Shown here: piece after piece, positions 19,113-26,768 of the stretch
Layout: every line of letters starts with the position of its first letter
Numbering within the stretch: the stretch's first letter is position 1
Program-made: the position numbers and the translations under genes
Assembly (NCBI GenBank): GCA_947475525.1
Contig: CANJMI010000022.1
Location: 30,624-94,623 of the forward strand
From: Polyangiaceae bacterium
GTDB lineage: Bacteria; Myxococcota_A; Polyangia; Polyangiales; Polyangiaceae
Length of the DNA: 64,000 nt
Direction of reading: 5' to 3'
Notes under the pieces: model-generated
What the model was told of the DNA's origin: nothing
The model's input: only the letters and a program-made list of their open reading frames with translations
Databases searched by the model: none

Positions 19113-19903
19113 GGCTCAGCTCGTGTTTGTTGCTCTCACAGGTCGCCCTTTCAGCGTGCCATGTCGATGAGGTGATCGAACCTGCTCCGAAGTCGGGCTC
19201 GTCCACCAGCGCGAGCTCGTCCTCGAGCGGCGGGTCGGGGGGTGGCGGCGCCGTCGTGCGCACGGTGTCGGTTCGGAGCCCATGGGGTGGGCCCGCGCAG
19301 AACCTGCTCGCTGACGGTGACTTCGAACTCTCGATTTCGTTCGACGGCCACGCTGGCCCTAATTCTTGGTACGCCTTCGACACGATGACCGACGGCTCGC
19401 GCTACCTGCGCGGCGAAACGGGCGGACTCTGCCGCACAGGTCTCCGCTGCGCCGTACTCGAAGCGAACATGGTGTTGTTTGGTCGTGGGACAGGCGGGCC
19501 TGATGGGGGCGGCGTGGATGCGTCCGCTTGGGCCAAGCCGCCGACGGGTAAGTCGTGCGATGTCGTCTCGGTGTCGCTCCTCGACTGCGATCAGACGGTA
19601 TTCTCGGTCAAGCTCAAGCCCACTGCCGCGACGCCCGATGACTCCGGGTGGTGCTCGTACGCGGCCAGCATCGCGAAGGCCCCGACGAAGCGCTGCATGT
19701 ACGTCGACTCGAATCTTGGTCCGGGCGAGGTCGCGCTCTTCGACTCAGCGGTGGTCGTCGCGAGTCCGAAGCCGCGGATGGACGTTGCAAGCTCTCCGCT
19801 CTCTGGGGAGTCGGCCGCGCGGGCGAGCCGGCTCATGCGCCGCGTGCGCGATCTCACGCCGCTCGGTGGGCGCGCGCCGCTCGTGCCGCCTGCTGTCCCT
19901 TGA
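19109..19903 (+). CDS. Lipoprotein, cassette copy 2
   Basis: The 264-residue product has a short signal with a good lipobox (VALSAC), a Ser/Gly-rich linker, then RSPWGGPAQNLLADGDFELS, matching the block in 16234-17049. A Cys-containing beta-rich domain follows (CRTGLRCAVLEAN, CDVVSVSLLDCDQ, CMYVDSN). The ATG overlaps the upstream stop (ATGA). Function is unknown. It closes the run of tightly packed genes that begins at 9749. Confidence 0.68.
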   Translation: MRLSSCLLLSQVALSACHVDEVIEPAPKSGSSTSASSSSSGGSGGGGAVVRTVSVRSPWGGPAQNLLADGDFELSISFDGHAGPNSWYAFDTMTDGSRYLRGETGGLCRTGLRCAVLEANMVLFGRGTGGPDGGGVDASAWAKPPTGKSCDVVSVSLLDCDQTVFSVKLKPTAATPDDSGWCSYAASIAKAPTKRCMYVDSNLGPGEVALFDSAVVVASPKPRMDVASSPLSGESAARASRLMRRVRDLTPLGGRAPLVPPAVP

Positions 19904-19959
19904 GGTTGTGCGTGAATTTGTTTTTCGACGGCATCGCGCCCGTGCGACAAACGATCCCC

Positions 19960-20571
19960 ATGACGTTCCCCGCGCAATCGATCGGCATTCTCGGCGTTGC
20001 CGGGCTTGCGACCGCCGCACTCCTCGCTTGCAAGTCGGCTCCGGCCGCGTACCCCGATGCCGCGAAGCTCGCTTCATCGGAGCACAGTTGGTGCGGCGCG
20101 CTCGCGAAGTACGAGGCCCCGCAAGACCAATCCTGGCGCCACATCGCCGCGTGCAACGCCGCGATCCCCACCGGCTCGGCGCCGTTCGTTGCGCAGATGG
20201 CCGAGTGCTACCGCAAGCACCATGAAGATCAAGGCGATGACGCCATGGACCTCGGCGGCCTCGTCGCGCGCTGTGCCGACGTCGTCCTCGCTGCGGCCGA
20301 GCCCGTCGGCTTCGAGGTGGCTGCGCCCGTGCGTGCACGGTGCGCGCGGATGGAGCGCTGCGCCAAGGTTTCGCAGCCAACATGCCTCGCGGCTATTGAG
20401 CAACTCGACCCTATGCAGAAGGTCGGCCTGACGAGCGCCTACAACCTCGCGGCTCAGCACGCGATAGCCGAGTGTCTCGAGGACTCGGCCTGCTCCCCCG
20501 ATGAAGATGCCGTGCAAGCGGCGTGTTACGCGGCGGCTCAAAAGCTGCGCGTTTGGCTGCCGCTCGACTGA
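19960..20571 (+). CDS. Cys-rich lipoprotein of unknown function
   Basis: The 203-residue product has an N-terminal signal with lipobox LLAC and a helical body containing 12 or more Cys, several in paired positions (RCARMERCAKVSQPTC, ECLEDSACSPDED). Such spacing suggests disulphide-stabilised helices in the periplasm or at the outer membrane. The ATG at 19960 is chosen because it immediately precedes the signal peptide. I do not recognise the family. It lies 56 bases after the lipoprotein cassette and may share its transcript. Confidence 0.62.
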   Translation: MTFPAQSIGILGVAGLATAALLACKSAPAAYPDAAKLASSEHSWCGALAKYEAPQDQSWRHIAACNAAIPTGSAPFVAQMAECYRKHHEDQGDDAMDLGGLVARCADVVLAAAEPVGFEVAAPVRARCARMERCAKVSQPTCLAAIEQLDPMQKVGLTSAYNLAAQHAIAECLEDSACSPDEDAVQAACYAAAQKLRVWLPLD

Positions 20572-20665
20572 GTGGCGGGTTTTGGATCGGGCGACGAGGC
20601 CGGGCTTCGCTCCTCTGACAGATTCTCGCTTGCCCCAAGCGGCGCGAATCTCCAGAATCGCGCGC

Positions 20666-21472
20666 ATGACGTCGCTTCGCGCCAGGGTCGCGCTCCTCTT
20701 CGGTTTGTGTTCACTCTTCGCGTGCCTGTTTGCGTCGCCCGCGTGGGCGCGCGGAGTCAAGATCGACAAAGCGACGATCGAGGAGGACCCTTCCGCTCAC
20801 AATTGGAAGCTCAAGCTCTCGATCGACTTCGGGTCCGCGCCCGACCGCGACATCGTCCCGATGGTCTTCAGCTTCAAGCAGACCGCCACGTACGAACGCT
20901 CGCTCACCGATGAGACCGGAGACAAGCCGGTGCTGCACACGCTGCCGATGAGCAACCAAGTGCCGAACAACTCCGAACAGGATGTCGGCTTCAGCGATCC
21001 TGGCACCGGTAAGCGTTTCCCCGTGACGAAGTTTCCGATCACCATTCGTCGAAAAGACGACTTCGAAGCGGGCGAGTACGAGCTCACCATCAAGGTCGTC
21101 GGTGGCCCGTCGCTGGGCACGGTGCGGTTGCAGTTGAAGGGCGACAACAAGGTCATCGACCGCCGCAGTATGAATTTCACCGGGAGCCTCAGTCCTGCGA
21201 AAAAGCAAGCCGACCCCGCCGCAAAGGGCGCCACCGAGGCGCGCAAAGCCGGCGCGGCCGAAGACCAAGGGCCCGATCTGTCGAACATCCCTGACCGTGC
21301 GGCGTCCGCGGCGGCTCCGGACTCGTCCGATGACCACGCGCCTCCGAGCGTCGGCCCGAAGCAAGGCGGTTGCGGCTGCGAGCTCGCCTCCGCGTCGCCG
21401 CCTTTGCCTGGGTCATGGGCCGCCGCTTTGGCGCTTGGTTTGGCGGTGCTCGCTCGTCGCCGGCGCAACTGA
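20666..21472 (+). CDS. Secreted protein with MYXO-CTERM-type sorting tail
   Basis: The 268-residue product has a signal peptide (about residues 1-28, ending SPAWA), a beta-sandwich-like domain (about 30-170: WKLKLSIDFG, FPITIRRKDDFEAGEYELTI), a Lys/Ala/Asp-rich linker, and a C-terminus with GCGC, a hydrophobic segment (WAAALALGLAVLA) and a final RRRRN. The Cys motif, membrane helix and Arg cluster match the MYXO-CTERM signal thought to be cut by a myxosortase, after which the Cys is lipid-modified and the protein displayed on the outer surface. The role of the main domain is unknown. It converges on an M50 protease gene 50 bp away. Confidence 0.78.
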   Translation: MTSLRARVALLFGLCSLFACLFASPAWARGVKIDKATIEEDPSAHNWKLKLSIDFGSAPDRDIVPMVFSFKQTATYERSLTDETGDKPVLHTLPMSNQVPNNSEQDVGFSDPGTGKRFPVTKFPITIRRKDDFEAGEYELTIKVVGGPSLGTVRLQLKGDNKVIDRRSMNFTGSLSPAKKQADPAAKGATEARKAGAAEDQGPDLSNIPDRAASAAAPDSSDDHAPPSVGPKQGGCGCELASASPPLPGSWAAALALGLAVLARRRRN

Positions 21473-21521
21473 AACCTGTTCTATCGAGCAAATTCGGGCC
21501 GCGCGGCTCAGTGACGGGAGG

Positions 21522-22166
21522 CTACTTGTCGGCCTCTTTCTCCTCGTAGGCGCGGCGCACCGCGCGATGAACCTGCTCCGCGACGTCGTCGGGTAAGCGC
21601 AGTTCCGCGGGCCGCACGTGGTCCGCTTGTTCGAGGCGGCCGAGCTCACGCGCGCCATGTGCAAGTTGCCGACGTCGGCGCAGGGTGGCGCGTCGTCTGC
21701 GCCAGAGACCAGGCAGACGCCACGCTTCGCTGCCATCGAGCGGAGGCACCGGGATCAAGTTCAAGAGAAGAATCCAGAGGCTGGGGCTGCCGAAACTCGC
21801 CAGGAGCTGCCGTAAGAAACTGTTCTCAACGTGCGGCGCCAACCAGAAACCAACGGGCAAGAGAAGCGCCTGCGCGAGCACGCCCCCCCACGCGATGACC
21901 GCCGTTTGCCACCCGTTCGCGAGGCCACTGTAACGGCACTCGCCGCCGAGCCCGTGGAGATCGATGCTCTCGACGGTCAGACGGTAACGCCGCACGAGGA
22001 CTGCGTGGCCGACCTCGTGCGCGAGCACGACGAGGACGATCCCCAACCAGCCTGCAGGATCCAGCCGAACGCCACCGAGAACGAGCGCCGACAACGCGAG
22101 CGACCAGTGAACGCGAACGGGCGCGCCGCGCCATCGCATGACCGTCCAATAGCCTCGGTCGAACAT
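21522..22166 (-). CDS. M50 family site-2-type metalloprotease
   Basis: The 214-residue product is a membrane protein with the zinc motif HEVGH (H50-H54) inside a hydrophobic helix and the second-ligand motif NLIPVPPLDG near residues 138-147, both typical of intramembrane site-2 proteases of the SpoIVFB/Rv2869-like group. Such enzymes cut membrane-bound regulators or pro-proteins. No PDZ or CBS domain is present. The last 60 residues are Arg-rich and cytosolic. The substrate is not suggested by context, although the neighbour is a surface-sorted protein. Confidence 0.88.
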   Translation of the reverse strand: MFDRGYWTVMRWRGAPVRVHWSLALSALVLGGVRLDPAGWLGIVLVVLAHEVGHAVLVRRYRLTVESIDLHGLGGECRYSGLANGWQTAVIAWGGVLAQALLLPVGFWLAPHVENSFLRQLLASFGSPSLWILLLNLIPVPPLDGSEAWRLPGLWRRRRATLRRRRQLAHGARELGRLEQADHVRPAELRLPDDVAEQVHRAVRRAYEEKEADK

Positions 22167-22312
22167 CGAACTCTACCTGCCCCGCGTCGGAACCGTAGCT
22201 TGCACGGCCCTTCGCCGCCACGACCGCCGGCGGCGCGGCGTCGGCGCATCGGTTGTTCGCGGCCATCAGCCGAAGCTGGTGTACCATCTCGCCCCGTTTG
22301 AGGGAGCACACC

Positions 22313-24268
22313 GTGAAAATCAGCATCTCCGCTTTGGGCGCATTGGCATCGATTGGCTTATTGGGCTGTGGCGGTTCGGCGTGGCAGGCGCCCCCCTGCG
22401 CGAATTGCGGCGTCCTCGTGGCGCCCCTCGCCGGGGGTTCTGATTCCCCGCGCGGCGTGAAGCCAAACGCCGCCGAGGCACGTGCGTTCATCGATCGCGT
22501 CGAGCAAGAACTCTTCGTGCTGCAGGTGGCCGACGACCGTGCGAGTTGGGTCAGCGCGAACTTCATCACGCTCGACACGAAGGAGATTGCGGCGAAGGCC
22601 TCCGAGGACCGCCTCGTGTTTCTCGCTCGTGCGGTGGCGGACTCTGCGCGGTTTGATGGCCTCGCGCTTGACCCCGTATCCACGCGCAAATTCTCGCTTT
22701 TGAAGCGCAGCGCTACGCTTCCGGCCCCCCGCGACGTGCGCAAAGCCTCGGAGCTCGCGACCTTGAGCGCTGAGCTTGGTGCCACGTACGGCACGGGAAA
22801 ATACTGTCCTACGAAGGATGGCAATTTGCGGCGAGCCCTCGCGAAGGACAAGGCCAACTCCAAGGCCCTCGCGTGCGATCCCCAAAAGCCCAACGAAGCG
22901 GGCCTCGCGCTCGACGTGCTCGGAAAGTACATGGGCGATGGTCGCGATGAAGAGGCCCTGCGAGAGGCATGGCTCGGTTGGCACTCGATTTCGCGACCGA
23001 TGCGGGACGGTTACGCACGCCTCGTGGCGCTCGGCAATGAAGGCGCGCGCGAGATCGGCTTCGACGACGTCGGCGCGCTTTGGCGCTCGGGTTACGACAT
23101 GTCCCCGGAGGACTTCCGCTCCGAGGCCTCGCGGCTCTTCCATCAGGTGGAGCCGATCTACAAAGAGCTTCATTGCTATGCCCGCAAGCAGCTGCGCAAG
23201 CGCTACGGCGAGAAGCTCATCCCCGCGAAGGGAGCGATCCCGGCCCACCTCCTCGGCAACATGTGGTCGCAGACGTGGAGCAACATCTATCCCGAGCTCG
23301 AGCCCTTTCCAGGTCAGGGAGCCGTCGACGTCACGAAGGCCCTCGCCTCGAAAAACGTCGACGAGCTGAAGATGGCGCACATGGCGGAAGGCTTCTTCAC
23401 GTCACTCGGTCTCGATCCGCTGCCGGCGAGCTTCTGGAAGAGGTCGCTCTTTTTGCGGCCCCAGGACCGCGAGGTCGAGTGCCACGCGAGCGCGTGGGAC
23501 GTGCACTACAACGACGACCTCCGCATCAAGATGTGCATCCAGCGCACCGACGAGGACTTCTACACGCTCCACCATGAGCTCGGACACAACTACTACTTCC
23601 ACTACTACGTAAAGCAGCCGTTCCTGTTCGAGTCCGGCGCGAACGATGGCTTTCACGAGGCGATCGGCGACACGATCGCGCTCAGCGTCACCCCCAAGTA
23701 CCTCGAGACGATCAAGCTCATCGACAAGGCGCCCTCGAACGACAAAGCCGACCTCAACTACTTGATGAAGATGGCGCTCGACAAGATCGCGTTCTTGCCT
23801 TTCGGTAAACTCATCGACGAATGGCGCTGGGACGTCTTCGCGGGGAAGGTCGCGCCCGCCGATTACAATGCCGCGTGGTGGAAGCTTCGCACGGCGTATC
23901 AAGGCATCGCCCCGCCGTCCGTGCGCACCGAGGCGGACTTCGATCCCGGCGCGAAGTACCACGTACCGGGCAGCGTGCCTTACACCCGCTACTTCTTGTC
24001 GTTCCTCTACCAGTTCCAATTTTACCGCGCCCTGTGCCGCGAGGCCGGGCACACCGGGCCGCTCCACACGTGCTCCTTCTTCAACAACAAGAAGGCCGGC
24101 GATAAGTTGAAGAACATGCTCGCGCTTGGTGCGAGCAAGCCATGGCAGGAGGCGCTTCACGCGCTCTCGGGTGAGGACACGGCGGACGCGAATGCGCTGA
24201 TGGAATACTTTGCGCCGCTCCGCGCTTGGATGCAGAACGAAATCAAGAACGAGACATGCGGCTGGTGA
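22313..24268 (+). CDS. M2 family (ACE-like) metallopeptidase lipoprotein
   Basis: The 651-residue product starts at GTG with AGGGAG six bases upstream, has a lipoprotein signal (lipobox LLGC near residue 19), and then a large helical domain matching the peptidyl-dipeptidase A (angiotensin-converting enzyme) family. The zinc site is H421-E-L-G-H425 with the third ligand E449 in FHEAIGD, 24 residues on, which is the M2 spacing. Length (about 620 after the signal) matches bacterial single-domain ACE homologues. It would remove C-terminal dipeptides from peptides in the periplasm or at the surface. Natural substrates in bacteria are unknown. Confidence 0.92.
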   Translation: MKISISALGALASIGLLGCGGSAWQAPPCANCGVLVAPLAGGSDSPRGVKPNAAEARAFIDRVEQELFVLQVADDRASWVSANFITLDTKEIAAKASEDRLVFLARAVADSARFDGLALDPVSTRKFSLLKRSATLPAPRDVRKASELATLSAELGATYGTGKYCPTKDGNLRRALAKDKANSKALACDPQKPNEAGLALDVLGKYMGDGRDEEALREAWLGWHSISRPMRDGYARLVALGNEGAREIGFDDVGALWRSGYDMSPEDFRSEASRLFHQVEPIYKELHCYARKQLRKRYGEKLIPAKGAIPAHLLGNMWSQTWSNIYPELEPFPGQGAVDVTKALASKNVDELKMAHMAEGFFTSLGLDPLPASFWKRSLFLRPQDREVECHASAWDVHYNDDLRIKMCIQRTDEDFYTLHHELGHNYYFHYYVKQPFLFESGANDGFHEAIGDTIALSVTPKYLETIKLIDKAPSNDKADLNYLMKMALDKIAFLPFGKLIDEWRWDVFAGKVAPADYNAAWWKLRTAYQGIAPPSVRTEADFDPGAKYHVPGSVPYTRYFLSFLYQFQFYRALCREAGHTGPLHTCSFFNNKKAGDKLKNMLALGASKPWQEALHALSGEDTADANALMEYFAPLRAWMQNEIKNETCGW

Positions 24269-24316
24269 TGTGGCAGACACTTCGCCACCGATTCGCCCCG
24301 ACCATTTGAGGAACCG

Positions 24317-24781
24317 ATGAAGCTCCCCGACCCAGGACTCTACCGAACCCACAAGCCCTACCCCGGTCACGAGGAAGCCATCCCGGCCGGCGTGCTCGTC
24401 TATGTTGGCGTGCCGAGCAACGGGGGCCTTCCATTCGTCGTGCGCCCTGGCTCCAACCGCAACAATCGTTGGTATTGGGGTGACCCGACCATCCCACTTC
24501 GCGCGCAGAGCTGGGCGGATGGGCTTATCAAGCTCCCCTCCGAAGGCTTCTACACGCTCCCGCGCGACATCGTGTTCGAGGCGGGCGGAAAATGGCTACA
24601 AAACGCCATCGTGCAGCTCGGCTACAACGGCGAGGGCCGTGGCATCCTGTTCGTCGGCGAGCAGCGCGAGAGTGAGGACCGCAACATCCTCACGTTCAGT
24701 GAGCGCGGTCGCATGTGCGAAGAGGAACTGCTGCACAAATTGCGCTGGGCGCCGATCCTGCCCGTCGCGAAAGAAGACTGA
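24317..24781 (+). CDS. Conserved-looking hypothetical protein
   Basis: The 154-residue product is soluble, without signal or membrane segment. It is rich in aromatic and Gly/Pro residues (LVYVGVPSNGGLPFVVRPG, WYWGDPTIPLRAQSWADGL) and looks like a compact beta-rich domain. A GAGG element lies just before the ATG. Its codon use matches neighbouring genes. I do not recognise the family. It follows the M2 peptidase gene by about 50 bp and is followed by tandem repeats. Confidence 0.7.
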   Translation: MKLPDPGLYRTHKPYPGHEEAIPAGVLVYVGVPSNGGLPFVVRPGSNRNNRWYWGDPTIPLRAQSWADGLIKLPSEGFYTLPRDIVFEAGGKWLQNAIVQLGYNGEGRGILFVGEQRESEDRNILTFSERGRMCEEELLHKLRWAPILPVAKED

Positions 24782-24824
24782 GTCGCGCGGCTCTCTTGTA
24801 CTGAGTCGCGCCGGTCTCTTGTAG
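24779..24824. repeat. Two tandem copies of a 23-bp repeat
   Basis: The 23-bp unit beginning TGAGTCGCGC and ending CTCTTGTAC or CTCTTGTAG occurs at 24779-24801 and 24802-24824 with three differences. The first copy starts exactly at the stop codon of the upstream gene. Confidence 0.8.
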
Positions 24825-24890
24825 CGGCTCTGCCAGTTGTAGCGGCTCTGCCAGTTGCAGCGGCTCTGCCAGTTGCAGCGGATCTGTCAG
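24821..24890. repeat. About four tandem copies of an 18-bp repeat
   Basis: The unit GTAGCGGCTCTGCCAGTT is repeated at 24821-24838, 24839-24856 and 24857-24874 with one base change (T to C at position 2 in the third), and a degenerate fourth copy ends near 24890. It is intergenic between two genes that converge. Units are a multiple of three and would read Pro-Leu-Gln-Leu-Ala-Glu on the minus strand, but no gene there is convincing. Confidence 0.85.
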
Positions 24891-24922
24891 CGTTTTTGCT
24901 GGGGATTCGCGCATTGGCCAGG

Positions 24923-25393
24923 CTAGCGGCAAGTTCCGGGCGCGTCATCGAGCAGCGAGAGCCGTACGGCGTTCAGTGCCTGACCGCGGGTCACCTTGCC
25001 TTGCTCGAGCTGGATGCGCTGCGTCTCGCAAGAGTTTGCTGCGGCGGCCAAGCCTGACTTCGAGGCTGGGTTGGTCGCGGCGGCCTTCGCGGCATGAAGG
25101 CTCGCGCAGCAGGCGGAGATGCTATCGGTGCGCGGGCGCGCTTGACCCAGTGGGGCCTCGCCGCCGGTGGGGGTGAGGGAGGACGGCCCCGTCGATCGAG
25201 ACCCCGCCGTCGCCGCAGAATTGAGAGCCGCTGGATCGGCGGTTTTTTGTTTGATGGGCAGGTCCACTCCATCGAAGGGGACCTCGACGGTGGTGGGCTC
25301 GGCCTTGCACGCAGACAGCGCCGTGCATGCAAAAACCCACGTGAGCACGACCGCGAGCGTCGCGAGGCTGTTGGGGCGTTGGCTTCGTTGCAT
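24923..25393 (-). CDS. Small lipoprotein of unknown function
   Basis: The 156-residue product has a signal peptide with lipobox LSAC at about residue 29, a Ser/Thr/Pro/Gly-rich linker, and a C-terminal helical part with four Cys (ISACCASLH, NSCETQ, GTCR). The start is the ATG at 25393. It lies 50 bases after the stop of a Ser/Thr kinase gene on the same strand, so the two are probably co-transcribed. Small Cys-containing helical lipoproteins like this are common near myxobacterial kinases, but I cannot assign a function. Confidence 0.6.
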   Translation of the reverse strand: MQRSQRPNSLATLAVVLTWVFACTALSACKAEPTTVEVPFDGVDLPIKQKTADPAALNSAATAGSRSTGPSSLTPTGGEAPLGQARPRTDSISACCASLHAAKAAATNPASKSGLAAAANSCETQRIQLEQGKVTRGQALNAVRLSLLDDAPGTCR

Positions 25394-25443
25394 GCGTCGG
25401 TAGAGTGAAGCTTGCCCCGTCGCGGGGCCCGAGGCGAGATCGA

Positions 25444-26712
25444 TCACCATCGGATCACGCGAAACCAAGCGAGCGCGCACAGGATCACGAACGTCACCAC
25501 GAAAGCCGCCAGCGCTACCGAGCCCCCGCGCGCTCCCAGCGAACGCGGCGCGTCCGCGCTTGTGGTTTTTCCCTCGGAAGACGGCGGTTCGGATGGACTG
25601 CTCGACGGGCTCGGTGCTTGCGCTGCAGCCGGTCCGGACAGGCGCCCTGCGGAGGGGGTGTCGCTCGGGTAAGAGTGGCGCAGTCCGGCGTCCGAACGTG
25701 CACCAGCCGAGCTCGCAATCGCCTCGATCACGAGCGGCGGGCCGAGCTCGAGCGCGGTCAGTGCCCGCTCGCGGGAACGCCGCCGAGCCACCTTCTCTTT
25801 TGCGAAATGGGACGAGAGCCACTCCCCAAATCGCAGCGCGCTCGCCATCTGTTTGGTTGCGATGCAATAGCCGGTCAACTCATCCAACATGGCGCTCGCG
25901 CTCGGGTAGCGATTCTCGACGTCGGGCGCGAGGGCCTTCGTCACGATTGACCGCAGGGTGTCCTCCTCCGGCAGGCCGAGACGCCGCAGCGCCGGGATGT
26001 TCGCGGCGCACGCAACGTCGATGAGGGGTATCGCCTCGGTCGCCTTGTACATGCGTCGCCCCGAGAGCAACTCCCACAGAATGATGCCGAGCGAGAACAG
26101 GTCGGTCCGCTCGTCGACGACGTCACCCCGCGCGTGCTCGGGGCTCATGTAGCCGGCCTTGCCCTCGATGGTTTCGCTCGGAGCAAGGTCGAGACTGACA
26201 ACATGCGCGATCCCAAAATCGCAGAGTTTTACCTCGCCGTCGAAGCTGAGGAGCACGTTGGACGGCGTCACGTCGCGGTGAATGATGCCGACGCCGTCTT
26301 CGAGGCGGAAGCGGTGGGCGTAGTCGAGTGCGCGCAGCACCTCGCGCACGGCGTAGAGCCGGTACTCCATCGGAAGCGCGAGCTTGCGCTGTGTGCACGC
26401 TTTCAAAAGATCCCGCAGATCGAGCCCCTCGACGTGCTCCATCGCAATGTAGAGCGAGCCTTCATGACGGCCGAGCTCTTCGACCCGAGCGATGTTCGCG
26501 TGGGAGAGCTGTGCAACGAGTTTCGCTTCGTCGATCAGCATGTCGCTCCACCGCTCTTCGCGAATGCGTTGCGGCAGCATCTCCTTGATCACGAGGAGTC
26601 GCGTTCCACCGAGCTCGGTCTTCACGCGCGCAAGGTAGATGTCCGCCATCCCTCCGCTCGCGATGTGATCGAAGAGCGTGAAGCGCCCGAGCCGAAACGG
26701 TAAGGTGCGCAT
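25444..26712 (-). CDS. Ser/Thr protein kinase with C-terminal membrane anchor
   Basis: The 422-residue product has an N-terminal kinase domain (about 10-280) with ASGGMADIYLA loop, VIKEML Lys, HRDVTPSN (H145-D147), LCDFGIA, and AGYMSPEHARG. A Ser/Pro/Ala-rich linker (about 320-390) and a single C-terminal transmembrane segment (about 395-418) follow. It would signal at the inner membrane with the catalytic domain in the cytosol; no extracellular sensor is present. ATG 26712 is chosen because an in-frame ATG six codons upstream has no better support. It is divergent from the helicase gene across 56 bp. Confidence 0.9.
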   Translation of the reverse strand: MRTLPFRLGRFTLFDHIASGGMADIYLARVKTELGGTRLLVIKEMLPQRIREERWSDMLIDEAKLVAQLSHANIARVEELGRHEGSLYIAMEHVEGLDLRDLLKACTQRKLALPMEYRLYAVREVLRALDYAHRFRLEDGVGIIHRDVTPSNVLLSFDGEVKLCDFGIAHVVSLDLAPSETIEGKAGYMSPEHARGDVVDERTDLFSLGIILWELLSGRRMYKATEAIPLIDVACAANIPALRRLGLPEEDTLRSIVTKALAPDVENRYPSASAMLDELTGYCIATKQMASALRFGEWLSSHFAKEKVARRRSRERALTALELGPPLVIEAIASSAGARSDAGLRHSYPSDTPSAGRLSGPAAAQAPSPSSSPSEPPSSEGKTTSADAPRSLGARGGSVALAAFVVTFVILCALAWFRVIRW

Positions 26713-26768
26713 GACTCCAACAGGTCTCAAATCCCTGAGCCACCGTCAACTTTCCTTCTGAGCTACCC

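Noticed and set aside
24779..24890. CRISPR array
   Set aside because: Units are directly tandem without spacers, and no cas gene is nearby.
24696..24932. Minus-strand frame encoding PLQLAE repeats
   Set aside because: The repeats are simply the translation of the 18-bp tandem DNA repeat. No signal, conserved domain or ribosome site was seen, and it overlaps the end of an intact gene.
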